Of a stretch of 43,451 nucleotides of DNA, positions 13,938 to 21,108 are shown piece by piece. The stretch's first letter is position 1. The number at the start of each line of letters is the position of its first letter. This DNA comes from a virus. A program made the position numbers and the translations under genes. The notes below the pieces were generated by a model. The model did not search any database and had not been told where the DNA came from. It saw only the letters and a list, made by a program, of their open reading frames with translations. The stretch lies in the IMG/VR virus record IMGVR_UViG_3300038428_000168, positions 1 through 43,451 of that record. The stretch is one strand, 5' to 3'.

Positions 13938-14197
13938 ACCTCCGCTGCATGACCTGCCAATCCGTCTTCCGCGAGGCCGACGCCATCAGTGACCTCCATT
14001 GCCCCGAGTGCCATGGCACGCAGTTGTGGGAGACCGCCGCAAAGACGGACGATCAATTGGCCGACGAGCAGTTTGCCGCCGAGGCCGAGGAGAGCAGCGC
14101 GGAACTTGAGGCCGTAGCGCGGCGACGCATTGAAGCGCGCGGAATTGCCGATGAGCTGGTGGACGTGCTGCGGGATGTGATGGGAGGTGCGCGATGA
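13934..14197 (+). CDS. Zinc-ribbon hypothetical protein
   Basis: This 87-aa protein starts at GTG 13934, overlapping the previous TGA as GTGA. An N-terminal zinc ribbon (CMTCQSVFRE ... HCPECHG) is followed by an acidic helical tail (DDQLADEQFAAEAEESSAEL). Its role is unknown. Confidence 0.7.
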   Translation: MNLRCMTCQSVFREADAISDLHCPECHGTQLWETAAKTDDQLADEQFAAEAEESSAELEAVARRRIEARGIADELVDVLRDVMGGAR

Positions 14198-14511
14198 GCA
14201 TTGATTACCCGAATCGCGAATACTGGCTGGCCATCCGCAAGACGTTGCCGCGTCCAGTTCGATATATTCACGTCAGCGGCTTCGGTCGCATAGCACGGCG
14301 TTCTCTACCGTTCAACGTGGCCACTGGCGTTACACGCACCGTTCGCCGCGAAAAGCGTCCGGACAAGAAAGCGCGCATGGCAGCGAAGTATAAGGCGTTC
14401 TTCGCCGACCCGAAGATGCGCGCGCGCATTGAGGAATTGAGCTTGGCATGGGCTGTGCGAATGAATCCGCGTCTAGTGCGTGATACGGTTTTAGGCTCGG
14501 CAAAATCATGA
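14194..14511 (+). CDS. Basic hypothetical protein
   Basis: This 105-aa protein with an ATGA overlap is rich in Arg and Lys (RTVRREKRPDKKARMAAKYK) and may bind nucleic acid. It has no cysteines. No family is recognised. Confidence 0.6.
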   Translation: MSIDYPNREYWLAIRKTLPRPVRYIHVSGFGRIARRSLPFNVATGVTRTVRREKRPDKKARMAAKYKAFFADPKMRARIEELSLAWAVRMNPRLVRDTVLGSAKS

Positions 14512-14951
14512 TTACCGACGATCGCCTACGCCACCTATCCAGTTCAGACTACGCCAAGAGCGAGCCGGGGCAGATTGCGGCGGAATTGCTGGAGGCGCGT
14601 GAGCGCATTACCGCGCTGGAGGCGCAACTTAAGGACTACGACGCGGGCGAAACCGATAATGGAATACTGCTGCATCGAGCCGAGACGGCGGAGGATCTAG
14701 TGAAAGCGCTGGAGGCAGCATTGAAATGGGCGATAGAGAATGATGCCGCATGGACGAATGATAGCGAATTGCCTGACGAGTGCCGAACTGTCATCTGCGA
14801 GATACGCGATAAATTGTATCCCGCTGCGGAAACGTCCGTGAAGCCTGAGTCGCGCGAGTGTTGTCCATTCTGCGGATCTGCGCCACGCAATCCATGCGAC
14901 TACGCGTATCCGCATCCTCCAGCATCCGAACCGAAAACCGAGGGAAAGTGA
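14508..14951 (+). CDS. Coiled-coil and zinc-finger hypothetical protein
   Basis: This 147-aa protein begins with an ATGA overlap. Residues about 20-45 look coiled coil (IAAELLEARERITALEAQLK). The C-terminus has a zinc-binding group ECCPFCGSAPRNPC. This layout is common among small phage proteins of unknown function. Confidence 0.65.
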   Translation: MITDDRLRHLSSSDYAKSEPGQIAAELLEARERITALEAQLKDYDAGETDNGILLHRAETAEDLVKALEAALKWAIENDAAWTNDSELPDECRTVICEIRDKLYPAAETSVKPESRECCPFCGSAPRNPCDYAYPHPPASEPKTEGK

Positions 14952-15163
14952 TGTTGCTGCCGTGTCCATGGTGCGGAAAGACCCCCGAGCACATCACGCT
15001 CGCCGAGGGCAGTACATATCGGTGGGCGATAGTCTCGCCTGACTGTTGCGGCGACATTATGGGAGAGATCAGGCGCTCGCCGTATCCAGCCAAGCTAGGC
15101 ACCGATGAGGATCGACAGAGCGCAGTTGATTGGTGGAACACACGTTTCGACAGTAGCGATTGA
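14951..15163 (+). CDS. Lar-like restriction alleviation zinc protein
   Basis: This 70-aa protein starts in a TGATG overlap at ATG 14951. MLLPCPWCGKTPEH with SPDCCGD and a closing AVDWWNTRF is the layout of the Lar family (Lar_restr_allev): two cysteine pairs and a final WN-x-R. Rac-prophage Lar reduces type I restriction by modulating the host enzyme. Family membership is reasonably clear, but anti-restriction activity is not shown by sequence alone. Confidence 0.75.
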   Translation: MLLPCPWCGKTPEHITLAEGSTYRWAIVSPDCCGDIMGEIRRSPYPAKLGTDEDRQSAVDWWNTRFDSSD

Positions 15164-15178
15164 TTCAAAAGGAAAGAT

Positions 15179-15400
15179 ATGAACGTTATGAACCGTCCTC
15201 TCATCATCCGCGCGCTGCACTCGCACGCGCTGGAATGTATCGACAGGGCGCTACACGCTCGGGCGAAGGGCGACCTCGACGAAGCGGGTAAGATGGCCGA
15301 CGAGAGCAATGAAGCCCATGACTTGGCGGACGAACTGGAAACTGGCCGTCCTGGTATCGACTCCAACGGCAGATTTGCGACGGCAAAGGCGGTCGCATGA
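15179..15400 (+). CDS. Small hypothetical protein
   Basis: This 73-aa helical, acidic protein begins MNVMNRPLIIRALHSHALEC and has a tetratricopeptide-like feel (ALHARAKGDLDEAGKMADES). An AAAGGAAAG ribosome site precedes it. No family can be assigned. Confidence 0.6.
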   Translation: MNVMNRPLIIRALHSHALECIDRALHARAKGDLDEAGKMADESNEAHDLADELETGRPGIDSNGRFATAKAVA

Positions 15401-15570
15401 CCGCCTGGCTCGAGCATCTTTCTTGGTCGCACGCTTCAGCGTTGTTGATCGTCGTCGTGTTCGCGCTCGTGTGGTTAGTGCGTAAAAGCCACCAACTGAT
15501 TTTGCCGCGCGACGTATTGCCGCCGCCATGTGCCCAAACGGAACGTCCGGTGTTTCGGGAGCGACGATGA
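15397..15570 (+). CDS. Single-pass membrane protein
   Basis: This 57-aa protein overlaps the upstream stop as ATGA. Residues 14-29 (SALLIVVVFALVWLV) form one membrane helix after a short periplasmic-like N-terminus. The tail is proline- and arginine-rich. Function is unknown. Confidence 0.6.
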   Translation: MTAWLEHLSWSHASALLIVVVFALVWLVRKSHQLILPRDVLPPPCAQTERPVFRERR

Positions 15571-15761
15571 CCGAGGAAGTGACCGAGATCCGTTGCGGAA
15601 TCCGCGACGCCCAGGCCAGTAAGACTTGCGAGCCGTTCGATGATCCACGCTCGCATGATTTCCAGGGGTGGGAAGAGTTTGACGACGGACGCGGCGGCAC
15701 GACTGTATGCACTCGCTGCGGCATCTCGGCGTTCTCGCACGCTATGCGGTACGCGCCATGA
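15567..15761 (+). CDS. Zinc-binding hypothetical protein
   Basis: This 64-aa protein starts by ATGA overlap. A C-terminal CTRCGISAFSHAM and an upstream HDFQGWEEFDDGRGGTTVC resemble a small phage zinc finger in which a His and three Cys bind metal. Its role is unknown. Confidence 0.6.
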   Translation: MTEEVTEIRCGIRDAQASKTCEPFDDPRSHDFQGWEEFDDGRGGTTVCTRCGISAFSHAMRYAP

Positions 15762-15922
15762 CCCGCGAGCAGGCGATCCAACTGGCGCGGCGATTCGCCA
15801 AGGCGAAGCCGCAAAGCTATTACAGTGAGCCATTCCAGCCGCACGAGTGGGTGATCGATGCCATCGTGGCTGCGTATTTGAAGGGCTGCTACGAAAACAA
15901 ACCCGAGGTAAAGCCGAAGTGA
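15758..15922 (+). CDS. Small hypothetical protein
   Basis: This 54-aa protein starts by ATGA overlap: MTREQAIQLARRFAKAKPQS ... FQPHEWVIDAIVAAYLKG. The pattern HEWVIDAI recurs in short early-phage proteins. Function is unknown. Confidence 0.55.
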   Translation: MTREQAIQLARRFAKAKPQSYYSEPFQPHEWVIDAIVAAYLKGCYENKPEVKPK

Positions 15923-16152
15923 ACAGGCCCGAACACCAAGTTGAAATCAAACTCACCGAAGCGCTGCACGAGGCCGTCAAACTCGGAAACGAGGTCAACA
16001 GTCTGCGAGGTCGGCTGGCAGCAATCAACACGCTCGCGTGCTACGCCAGCGAAGAAGATACCGACTTGCGCGCCGAGGTCTTATTGCAAATCGGCAGGAT
16101 CGCGCGCTACGAAGTCAATCCACGTGCTGTCGTTGAATTGAAAAAACCGTGA
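15919..16152 (+). CDS. Helical hypothetical protein
   Basis: This 77-aa protein starts at GTG 15919 (GTGA overlap). It is mainly helical (VEIKLTEALHEAVKLGNEVN). No family is recognised. Confidence 0.55.
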   Translation: MNRPEHQVEIKLTEALHEAVKLGNEVNSLRGRLAAINTLACYASEEDTDLRAEVLLQIGRIARYEVNPRAVVELKKP

Positions 16153-16355
16153 CTGTCGAACCGCTCATCGCCCGCATGTATCGCGCGCTCAAAACGCGCC
16201 AGTGTACATGCTCCTTCGAAAGAAACGCTGCAGGCGTCCCGATCTGGTATCCGTCGGCCGGCGGTGCGAGCAAACGCAAACTGATTCAACAGTGCCCGCG
16301 GTGTGCGCTGTGCGCGGAATACGAGGCAATGCAAGAGGGAAACGTCAATGAATAG
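16149..16355 (+). CDS. CxC/CxxC zinc protein, paralogue of 11683 gene
   Basis: This 68-aa protein starts at GTG 16149 (GTGA overlap). It shares CxC, ERNAAGVP, WYP, GG, CxxC and AxYEA with the minus-strand gene at 11683-11895. The two copies sit in opposite operons on either side of the repressor. Function is unknown. Confidence 0.65.
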   Translation: MTVEPLIARMYRALKTRQCTCSFERNAAGVPIWYPSAGGASKRKLIQQCPRCALCAEYEAMQEGNVNE

Positions 16356-16536
16356 CTATGTGACAACTCAACGCACGAGCAAGACGATCAAGATAGCGCA
16401 AGTCATCGGCTGGCTCGCCTTCTTCGTGTCCATTTTTATGGTCTTCGGCGATGATGCTGGCGGTGGTACGCTGTTTTTCGCGAGCATCCTGTGGCTGTTA
16501 GTGACGCGGTGCGCAAAATGGTGGACCAATGGGTAA
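16348..16536 (+). CDS. Two-helix membrane protein
   Basis: This 62-aa protein has hydrophobic segments at about 17-34 (AQVIGWLAFFVSIFMVFG) and 41-53 (LFFASILWLLVT). It overlaps both neighbours by 8 bp. It may be an early inner-membrane protein; function is unknown. Confidence 0.6.
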   Translation: MNSYVTTQRTSKTIKIAQVIGWLAFFVSIFMVFGDDAGGGTLFFASILWLLVTRCAKWWTNG

Positions 16537-16684
16537 CCTTATTCTCCTACTCGCCGCCGCATTAATGATCGGCGCCGCGATCTACCTGGGTCATCAAGGG
16601 CTGCGGCTCAAGAAGATCAATCGCATGCTTGAGGCCGTCGTCAAGTCGATGCATGAGAATCCACCGTGGACGGACAAGCGATGA
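16529..16684 (+). CDS. Small membrane-anchored protein
   Basis: This 51-aa protein has one N-terminal helix (NLILLLAAALMIGAAIYLG) and a basic cytoplasmic-type tail. Its stop overlaps the next start as ATGA. Function is unknown. Confidence 0.6.
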   Translation: MGNLILLLAAALMIGAAIYLGHQGLRLKKINRMLEAVVKSMHENPPWTDKR

Positions 16685-17259
16685 ATAACGACATCCTGCC
16701 AACCTTCGACGAGTGCACCGAGATCGAACCTGCCGACCGCACGCCGCTGCAAGCGTTCGTGTGGGAGAACTCGTGCGTGAACCCGCAAAACGATGAGTTC
16801 TTTCGCAAGCAATTGCGCGCAGTGATTGAGGCGGAACGTGCTGCTATGAGCGCTACTGACAAGGCTGGCAACACCTGTGCCGAACTCGCCATTAGACTGA
16901 TATGGATGGCTCGACGTCCGGACATTGCGGGGCCGCATGCCGATGTTGCCATAGCGATCTACGAAGCCGCCAAGACCATTGATTTCACTACCTATCAGCG
17001 TATGTGCTTGCATTCCGGACCAATCATTACGCTTGCCGACATTGGCCACTACGTTGAGGAATACATTTCCGGGCTCACAGAGCGGCAAGGGCATGAAAAG
17101 TCCGTCATGCTGCATGTGGTCGACGCGCTCAAAAACCTCGACCGAGAAAATATTGGCGTGGTGATTGATCCATTTGAAAGGACGATTGGCCTCCATTGCC
17201 AAGGCTCACCTAATTTCGCGAAGTTCCGGTATTACTACCCAGGGGAAAAGCGTCCGTGA
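16681..17259 (+). CDS. Hypothetical early protein
   Basis: This 192-aa protein starts at ATG 16681. The sequence is mixed helix and strand without a recognised motif (FDECTEIEPADRTPLQAFVW ...). It has a normal codon pattern and coupled overlaps on both sides, so it is a real gene. No function is assigned. Confidence 0.65.
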   Translation: MNNDILPTFDECTEIEPADRTPLQAFVWENSCVNPQNDEFFRKQLRAVIEAERAAMSATDKAGNTCAELAIRLIWMARRPDIAGPHADVAIAIYEAAKTIDFTTYQRMCLHSGPIITLADIGHYVEEYISGLTERQGHEKSVMLHVVDALKNLDRENIGVVIDPFERTIGLHCQGSPNFAKFRYYYPGEKRP

Positions 17260-17507
17260 CTATCTACGCCGCCTTCATCTGTGCCGCTGGCTGGTGCCAT
17301 ATCGAAGGCAACCTGCGCAGCATCGGTCAGAACAGTTATGAACACGTGCCATTCGCGACACTCGCCGAATGCAAGCAATACCTCCGATCAGCCACGATGG
17401 GGCAACTCAAGCCGGGCAAGGATGGGCGCATTGTGCTGCCGAACAATCAGGGGTACTGGGAATGTCGTGGTCGACATATTGATACATGGGAGAGCGTTGC
17501 ACCATGA
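17256..17507 (+). CDS. Small hypothetical protein
   Basis: This 83-aa protein starts at GTG 17256 (GTGA overlap). It contains ECKQYLRSATMGQLKPGKDG and WECRGRHIDTWE. No family is recognised. Confidence 0.6.
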   Translation: MTIYAAFICAAGWCHIEGNLRSIGQNSYEHVPFATLAECKQYLRSATMGQLKPGKDGRIVLPNNQGYWECRGRHIDTWESVAP

Positions 17508-17731
17508 CCGATCTCACCCTCAAGATCGGGGCCGTGACGATCGCAGAGGCTGAGCGGCGGGTGATCTTGGCGACCTTGAAGCATCTGAAGGGTAATAAGC
17601 GACAGACCGCCATACGGCTTGCTATTGACGAAAGGACGCTCCATAACAAACTGAGGGAGTACGCCGGCAAGCCACGGTATCAGGATATGTATGCCAAAAG
17701 TAACTTGCAAAAAGAATGTAGGGAGCTATAA
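17504..17731 (+). CDS. Fis-type helix-turn-helix protein
   Basis: This 75-aa protein starts by ATGA overlap. The segment AERRVILATLKHLKGNKRQT followed by AIRLAIDERTLHNKLREY matches the C-terminal helix-turn-helix of Fis and NtrC-type regulators (HTH_8). It is probably a DNA-binding regulator of early or late phage genes. Confidence 0.75.
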   Translation: MTDLTLKIGAVTIAEAERRVILATLKHLKGNKRQTAIRLAIDERTLHNKLREYAGKPRYQDMYAKSNLQKECREL

Positions 17732-17765
17732 AATGCAATCGCCGGAACAAGTCCGGCGTTGCATT
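17732..17765 (+). repeat. Strong hairpin around a start codon
   Basis: AATGCAA-T-CGCCGGA pairs with TCCGGCG-TTGCATT across an ACAAG loop (14 bp with one bulged T). It holds the ATG of the frame at 17733. No U-run follows, so it is not a standard terminator. Confidence 0.75.
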
Positions 17766-18119
17766 GCCCGTTTAGCGACGGGACTTGCGATTACTGAGCG
17801 GGCAGCAATCGACCGGAATTCTACCCGTCGACCACGCCAATCTCAACTAATCGTCGGAACAGTGCCGCCAGTGCTCGTGATAGCAACGAATGGGGCCGGA
17901 ACTGACCTGCCGCACACAAACGGTTTCACGCTCGTATCTCGAGCCAAATTAGCTGCGGCCCTTCGAGCGGGGCTCCCCTCGGTCTCGGATTCATCCAGGG
18001 GCAAAACGGACGATAGTGGACCAGGGGACCGTGACCGGGTGCCAAGGATGGTTGAATTGGTGGCCGATAAATGCAGAGGTTTGTGGACCGAGATTGAGAC
18101 AGACATGACGTGCGCCTAG
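17733..18119 (+). CDS. Hypothetical protein, uncertain
   Basis: This 128-aa frame has GGGAG eight bases before ATG 17733. The start is buried in a strong hairpin. The sequence (IVGTVPPVLVIATNGAGTDL ...) matches no family, and codon usage is less uniform than in neighbours. It could be a translationally controlled gene or non-coding sequence. Confidence 0.4.
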   Translation: MQSPEQVRRCIARLATGLAITERAAIDRNSTRRPRQSQLIVGTVPPVLVIATNGAGTDLPHTNGFTLVSRAKLAAALRAGLPSVSDSSRGKTDDSGPGDRDRVPRMVELVADKCRGLWTEIETDMTCA

Positions 18120-18180
18120 ACCTGGGGGTCCATGCGCGCTCAAAGATGAGGTTGGGCGTTAATTCTTGAGGGGAAGTCAG

Positions 18181-18327
18181 ATGGATGAGAAAACGCTAGA
18201 GGCACTCAAGGGAAGCATTCGAAAGTGGGAAGCCATCGTGGATGGAACTGGCGAAGACGATGGAGCCGATAATTGCCCGCTGTGCCATATGTTCGCGCGC
18301 CCTTTTTTGGAGGCGGATGATGAGTAA
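18181..18327 (+). CDS. Short zinc-finger protein, possibly truncated
   Basis: This 48-aa protein reads MDEKTLEALKGSIRKWEAIV ... NCPLCHMFARPFLEADDE. Related phage proteins with this KW-E-x-I-V-x-GTG and NCPLC phrase usually run on to a second cysteine pair, which is absent here. The gene may be shortened. It overlaps the helicase start by 8 bp. Confidence 0.6.
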   Translation: MDEKTLEALKGSIRKWEAIVDGTGEDDGADNCPLCHMFARPFLEADDE

Positions 18328-19714
18328 TTATGCGGAGTTTTTGGAGTCAAAACGACACAGCGGCAACGACTTCGGTTTTGATCCTGGTGAGTTGCCGACG
18401 TGGTTGATTGACTTCCAATCGGACCTCGTGACGCGCGCTTTACGCCGTGGTCGGTTTGCGATTCTGGCCGATTGCGGGCTCGGGAAAGGTCCAATGGCTT
18501 TAGTGTGGTCTCACTACGTGGCGCAGCGGATGAATAAGCCGGTGCTTATTCTGACACCACTGGCGGTTGCTTTCCAGATGGTCGCGGAGGCGCATAAATT
18601 CGGCATTGATGCGGATCGATCAATAGCCGGCGAGATCACCACACAAATCATGGTGAGCAACTACGAGCGGTTGCACTTTTTCAATCCCGATGACTTCGCT
18701 GGCGTCGTATGTGATGAAAGTTCGATACTGAAAAATTTTGACGGCTCTACGCGCAAGGCAATCACCGATTTCATGCGCAAGGTTCCCTTCCGCCTCTTGT
18801 GTTCGGCCAGCGCTGCACCGAACGATTATATTGAATTGGGCACGTCGAGCGAGGCCCTGGGCTATCTCGGCTACAGCGACATGCTGACGCGGTTCTTCAA
18901 GAATGACCAGAACACGATCAAGCCGATGCGTTATCACGATAAGGGCGCGAACTTTTCAAAGCTGGATGATGCCGCCAAATGGCGATTCAAGGGACACGCG
19001 GAGATTCCATTCTGGCAATGGGTGTGCTCTTGGGCCTGTGCGATTCGCCGGCCTTCTGACTTAGGGTATAGCGACGAGGGGTTCATTCTGCCACCACTTG
19101 TCGAGCGCGATCATTTAGTGGATGTGGAATCCTTGCCCGATGGAATGTTATTCGCACTTCCTGCCGTGGGATTGAAAGAACAACGCGATGAACGCCGACG
19201 CTCGATCACCGAACGCTGCGAGAAGGTTGCGCAATTAGTCGACACTCCAGAGCAATCGCTGATCTGGTGTCACTTGAATGACGAAGGAGATTTGCTCGAG
19301 GAATTGATTCCCGGATCTATCCAAGTGAGTGGTAAGGATTCCGATGATGCAAAAGAAGAGGCGTTCATTGCCTTCTCGACTGGCATCTTATCCAAACTGA
19401 TTTGTAAACCTAAGATCGGAGCCTGGGGGATGAATTGGCAAAACTGCCACCATGTCACGGAATTCCCGACGCATAGTTACGAGCAGCATTATCAAGGGAT
19501 TCGGCGATGTTGGCGCTACGGTCAAAAATTCCCGGTAACTTTGGACATCGTGACGACCGAAGGCGAGAAAAGCGTCCTGCAGAATCTACAGAGAAAAGCT
19601 GCAGCGGCGGATCGTATGTTCAGCCAACTTGTCGCCTGCATGCACGATCCGCGCATGATCGAGAGTCAAGTGACATTCAATACTACGGAGAACTTACCCG
19701 CATGGCTTGCTTAG
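18320..19714 (+). CDS. SNF2/SF2-type phage helicase
   Basis: This 464-aa protein starts at ATG 18320 with GGAGG six bases upstream. It has the ATPase layout of phage SNF2-like helicases: DCGLGKGPMAL (residues 51-61, P-loop), CDESS (131-135, Walker B), LCSASAAPN (motif III), and a C-terminal helicase half ending near QGIRRCWRYGQKFPV (motif VI). The P-loop has Gly where Thr or Ser normally follows the Lys, which could weaken ATP binding. Next to a DNA methyltransferase, it may act in DNA replication or in DNA modification and remodelling. Confidence 0.85.
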   Translation: MSNYAEFLESKRHSGNDFGFDPGELPTWLIDFQSDLVTRALRRGRFAILADCGLGKGPMALVWSHYVAQRMNKPVLILTPLAVAFQMVAEAHKFGIDADRSIAGEITTQIMVSNYERLHFFNPDDFAGVVCDESSILKNFDGSTRKAITDFMRKVPFRLLCSASAAPNDYIELGTSSEALGYLGYSDMLTRFFKNDQNTIKPMRYHDKGANFSKLDDAAKWRFKGHAEIPFWQWVCSWACAIRRPSDLGYSDEGFILPPLVERDHLVDVESLPDGMLFALPAVGLKEQRDERRRSITERCEKVAQLVDTPEQSLIWCHLNDEGDLLEELIPGSIQVSGKDSDDAKEEAFIAFSTGILSKLICKPKIGAWGMNWQNCHHVTEFPTHSYEQHYQGIRRCWRYGQKFPVTLDIVTTEGEKSVLQNLQRKAAAADRMFSQLVACMHDPRMIESQVTFNTTENLPAWLA

Positions 19715-20703
19715 ACCAGAAAATCACGGACCTTTATGCAATATATAACGCGGATTGCATTGAGACGCTAGGGACGATGCCGGATCAATCCGTGGACCTC
19801 TCGCTATATTCGCCGCCGTTCGCGACCAGTGGGGGTACCTTATACAATTATTCGAGCAGTGATCGCGATCTATCGAACTGCAATAGTTACGAAGCTTTTT
19901 TCGCGCACTATGAATTCGTCGTGCGTGAACTCGCGCGCGTCACGAAACCGGGCCGCATGACCGCTGTGCATACGATGGATATTCCATCCGGCAACAGTGG
20001 CACGGATTACTTGATCGATTTCAGTGGCGATATCATCAAAATGCACAATCGCCTCGGTTGGAAATACGTGGCTCGTTATGCCGTTTGGAAGGAGCCACTT
20101 GGCGTTCGCAATCGTACGATGGCAAAGAACCTCGCACACAAAACCATCGTCGATGATTCGAGCCGCTGCACGGTAGCATCGGCGGATTGGTTGCTTGTGT
20201 TTCGTCGCGATGGCAAGAATCAAACGCCGATCGCACATCCCGTGGGCTTACTCGAATATGCGGGCGAGCGCCAAATGCCGGCTGAACTCTTGGCCTATCG
20301 CGGGTGGACCGGAAACCAAATAGAGAACCGCTATTCGCATTGGATATGGCGCCAGTATGCCTCTGCCTTTTGGGATGACATTCGTATTGGCCGCGTATTG
20401 CCGTTCAAGCAATCGAAGGACGAAGAGGACGAGCGCCACGTCCACGCCTTGCAACTGGATGTGATCGACCGAATCATCACGCTATGGTCGAATCCCGGCG
20501 AGGTTGTTTTGTCGCCGTTCATGGGCGTCGGTTCAGAAGTTTACGGCGCTGTGTGTAATGGCCGTCGCGGAATCGGTATTGAATTAAAGCCATCTTATTT
20601 CCGGCAGAGCGTCATGAACATGGCCGATGCGCGACCCGGCAAGAGCGATGCGCAATTGTCCTTTCTAGCCGACGAGGGGGGGGCTGGCAGTAATGTCGCC
20701 TAG
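19702..20703 (+). CDS. DNA methyltransferase (N4/N6, beta-type order)
   Basis: This 333-aa protein starts at ATG 19702, overlapping the helicase end by 13 bp. Catalytic motif IV SPPF is at 37-40 and the AdoMet-binding motif SPFMGVGS is near 271-278, so motif IV precedes motif I, as in beta-class amino-methyltransferases. It probably protects phage DNA against host restriction. No partner nuclease is adjacent. The helicase/methyltransferase pair recurs in phages. Confidence 0.88.
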   Translation: MACLDQKITDLYAIYNADCIETLGTMPDQSVDLSLYSPPFATSGGTLYNYSSSDRDLSNCNSYEAFFAHYEFVVRELARVTKPGRMTAVHTMDIPSGNSGTDYLIDFSGDIIKMHNRLGWKYVARYAVWKEPLGVRNRTMAKNLAHKTIVDDSSRCTVASADWLLVFRRDGKNQTPIAHPVGLLEYAGERQMPAELLAYRGWTGNQIENRYSHWIWRQYASAFWDDIRIGRVLPFKQSKDEEDERHVHALQLDVIDRIITLWSNPGEVVLSPFMGVGSEVYGAVCNGRRGIGIELKPSYFRQSVMNMADARPGKSDAQLSFLADEGGAGSNVA

Positions 20704-20950
20704 CTTCCCCTACCGCCGCGGCCACATTGCCGCCACGCACGGCATCCACACGTGCCCCTACGCCGGCCGCACCGCCGGCAGCCGCCGCCTGCGCGCCCAA
20801 TGGCTCGCCGGGCACTTCGATCGCAGCTTTGCGCGGCTTCCTCGGCACCGTGGACCACATGGCGGCGTGGTGTATCGCAAGCGGACGCGCGTCAGGTGGC
20901 CGAGGTCTGCGTATGCGCGGCGAAGATTACAAGAGGCGCTGAGAGCGTGA
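20693..20950 (+). CDS. RMF/CrpP-like small protein
   Basis: This 85-aa protein overlaps the methyltransferase by 11 bp. The N-terminal half has G-x-x-A-x-x-x-G...CPYAG...LRAQWLAGHFDR. This matches the pattern of ribosome modulation factor-like and CrpP-like proteins (a Gly, then CPY, then LR-x-x-W-x-x-GF/W). The Arg-rich C-terminal half is not typical. Local GC content is much higher than in its neighbours. It may act on ribosomes or nucleic acid, but the role in phage is unknown. Confidence 0.5.
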   Translation: MSPSFPYRRGHIAATHGIHTCPYAGRTAGSRRLRAQWLAGHFDRSFARLPRHRGPHGGVVYRKRTRVRWPRSAYARRRLQEALRA

Positions 20951-21108
20951 ATCTACTCACCGATCCACGCTTGTTTAATTTCGTGATTATGGCGCTTTAC
21001 AGCGTCAATGCTGGACGTTGGGCCATTTCGGGAAAATGGGTAGATTGTACGTATTGGTGCGCGGCGCTTTTGATAACATGGTGCGTCACCTTCGGATACA
21101 AGCATTGA
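20947..21108 (+). CDS. Small membrane protein ending VTFGYKH
   Basis: This 53-aa protein starts at GTG 20947 (GTGA overlap). It is hydrophobic, with Trp- and Cys-rich segments (FVIMALYSVNAGRWAIS, YWCAALLITWCVTFGYKH). The same last residues, VTWGYKH, end the HNH protein that follows. Function is unknown. Confidence 0.55.
   Translation: MNLLTDPRLFNFVIMALYSVNAGRWAISGKWVDCTYWCAALLITWCVTFGYKH

Noticed and set aside
12810-14019. Long antisense and alternative frames over the repeat array (for example GGRRCGPVP- and RRPPGTVPH-type proteins)
   Set aside because: A 27-bp repeat without stops keeps all six frames open. Only the plus frame with the DUF7666-like domains on both sides makes sense.
14791-16031. 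Minus-strand frames of 197-275 aa between 14791 and 16031
   Set aside because: They lie antisense to a coupled run of small plus-strand genes with ATGA/GTGA overlaps. The sequences are Ser/Arg-rich shadows.
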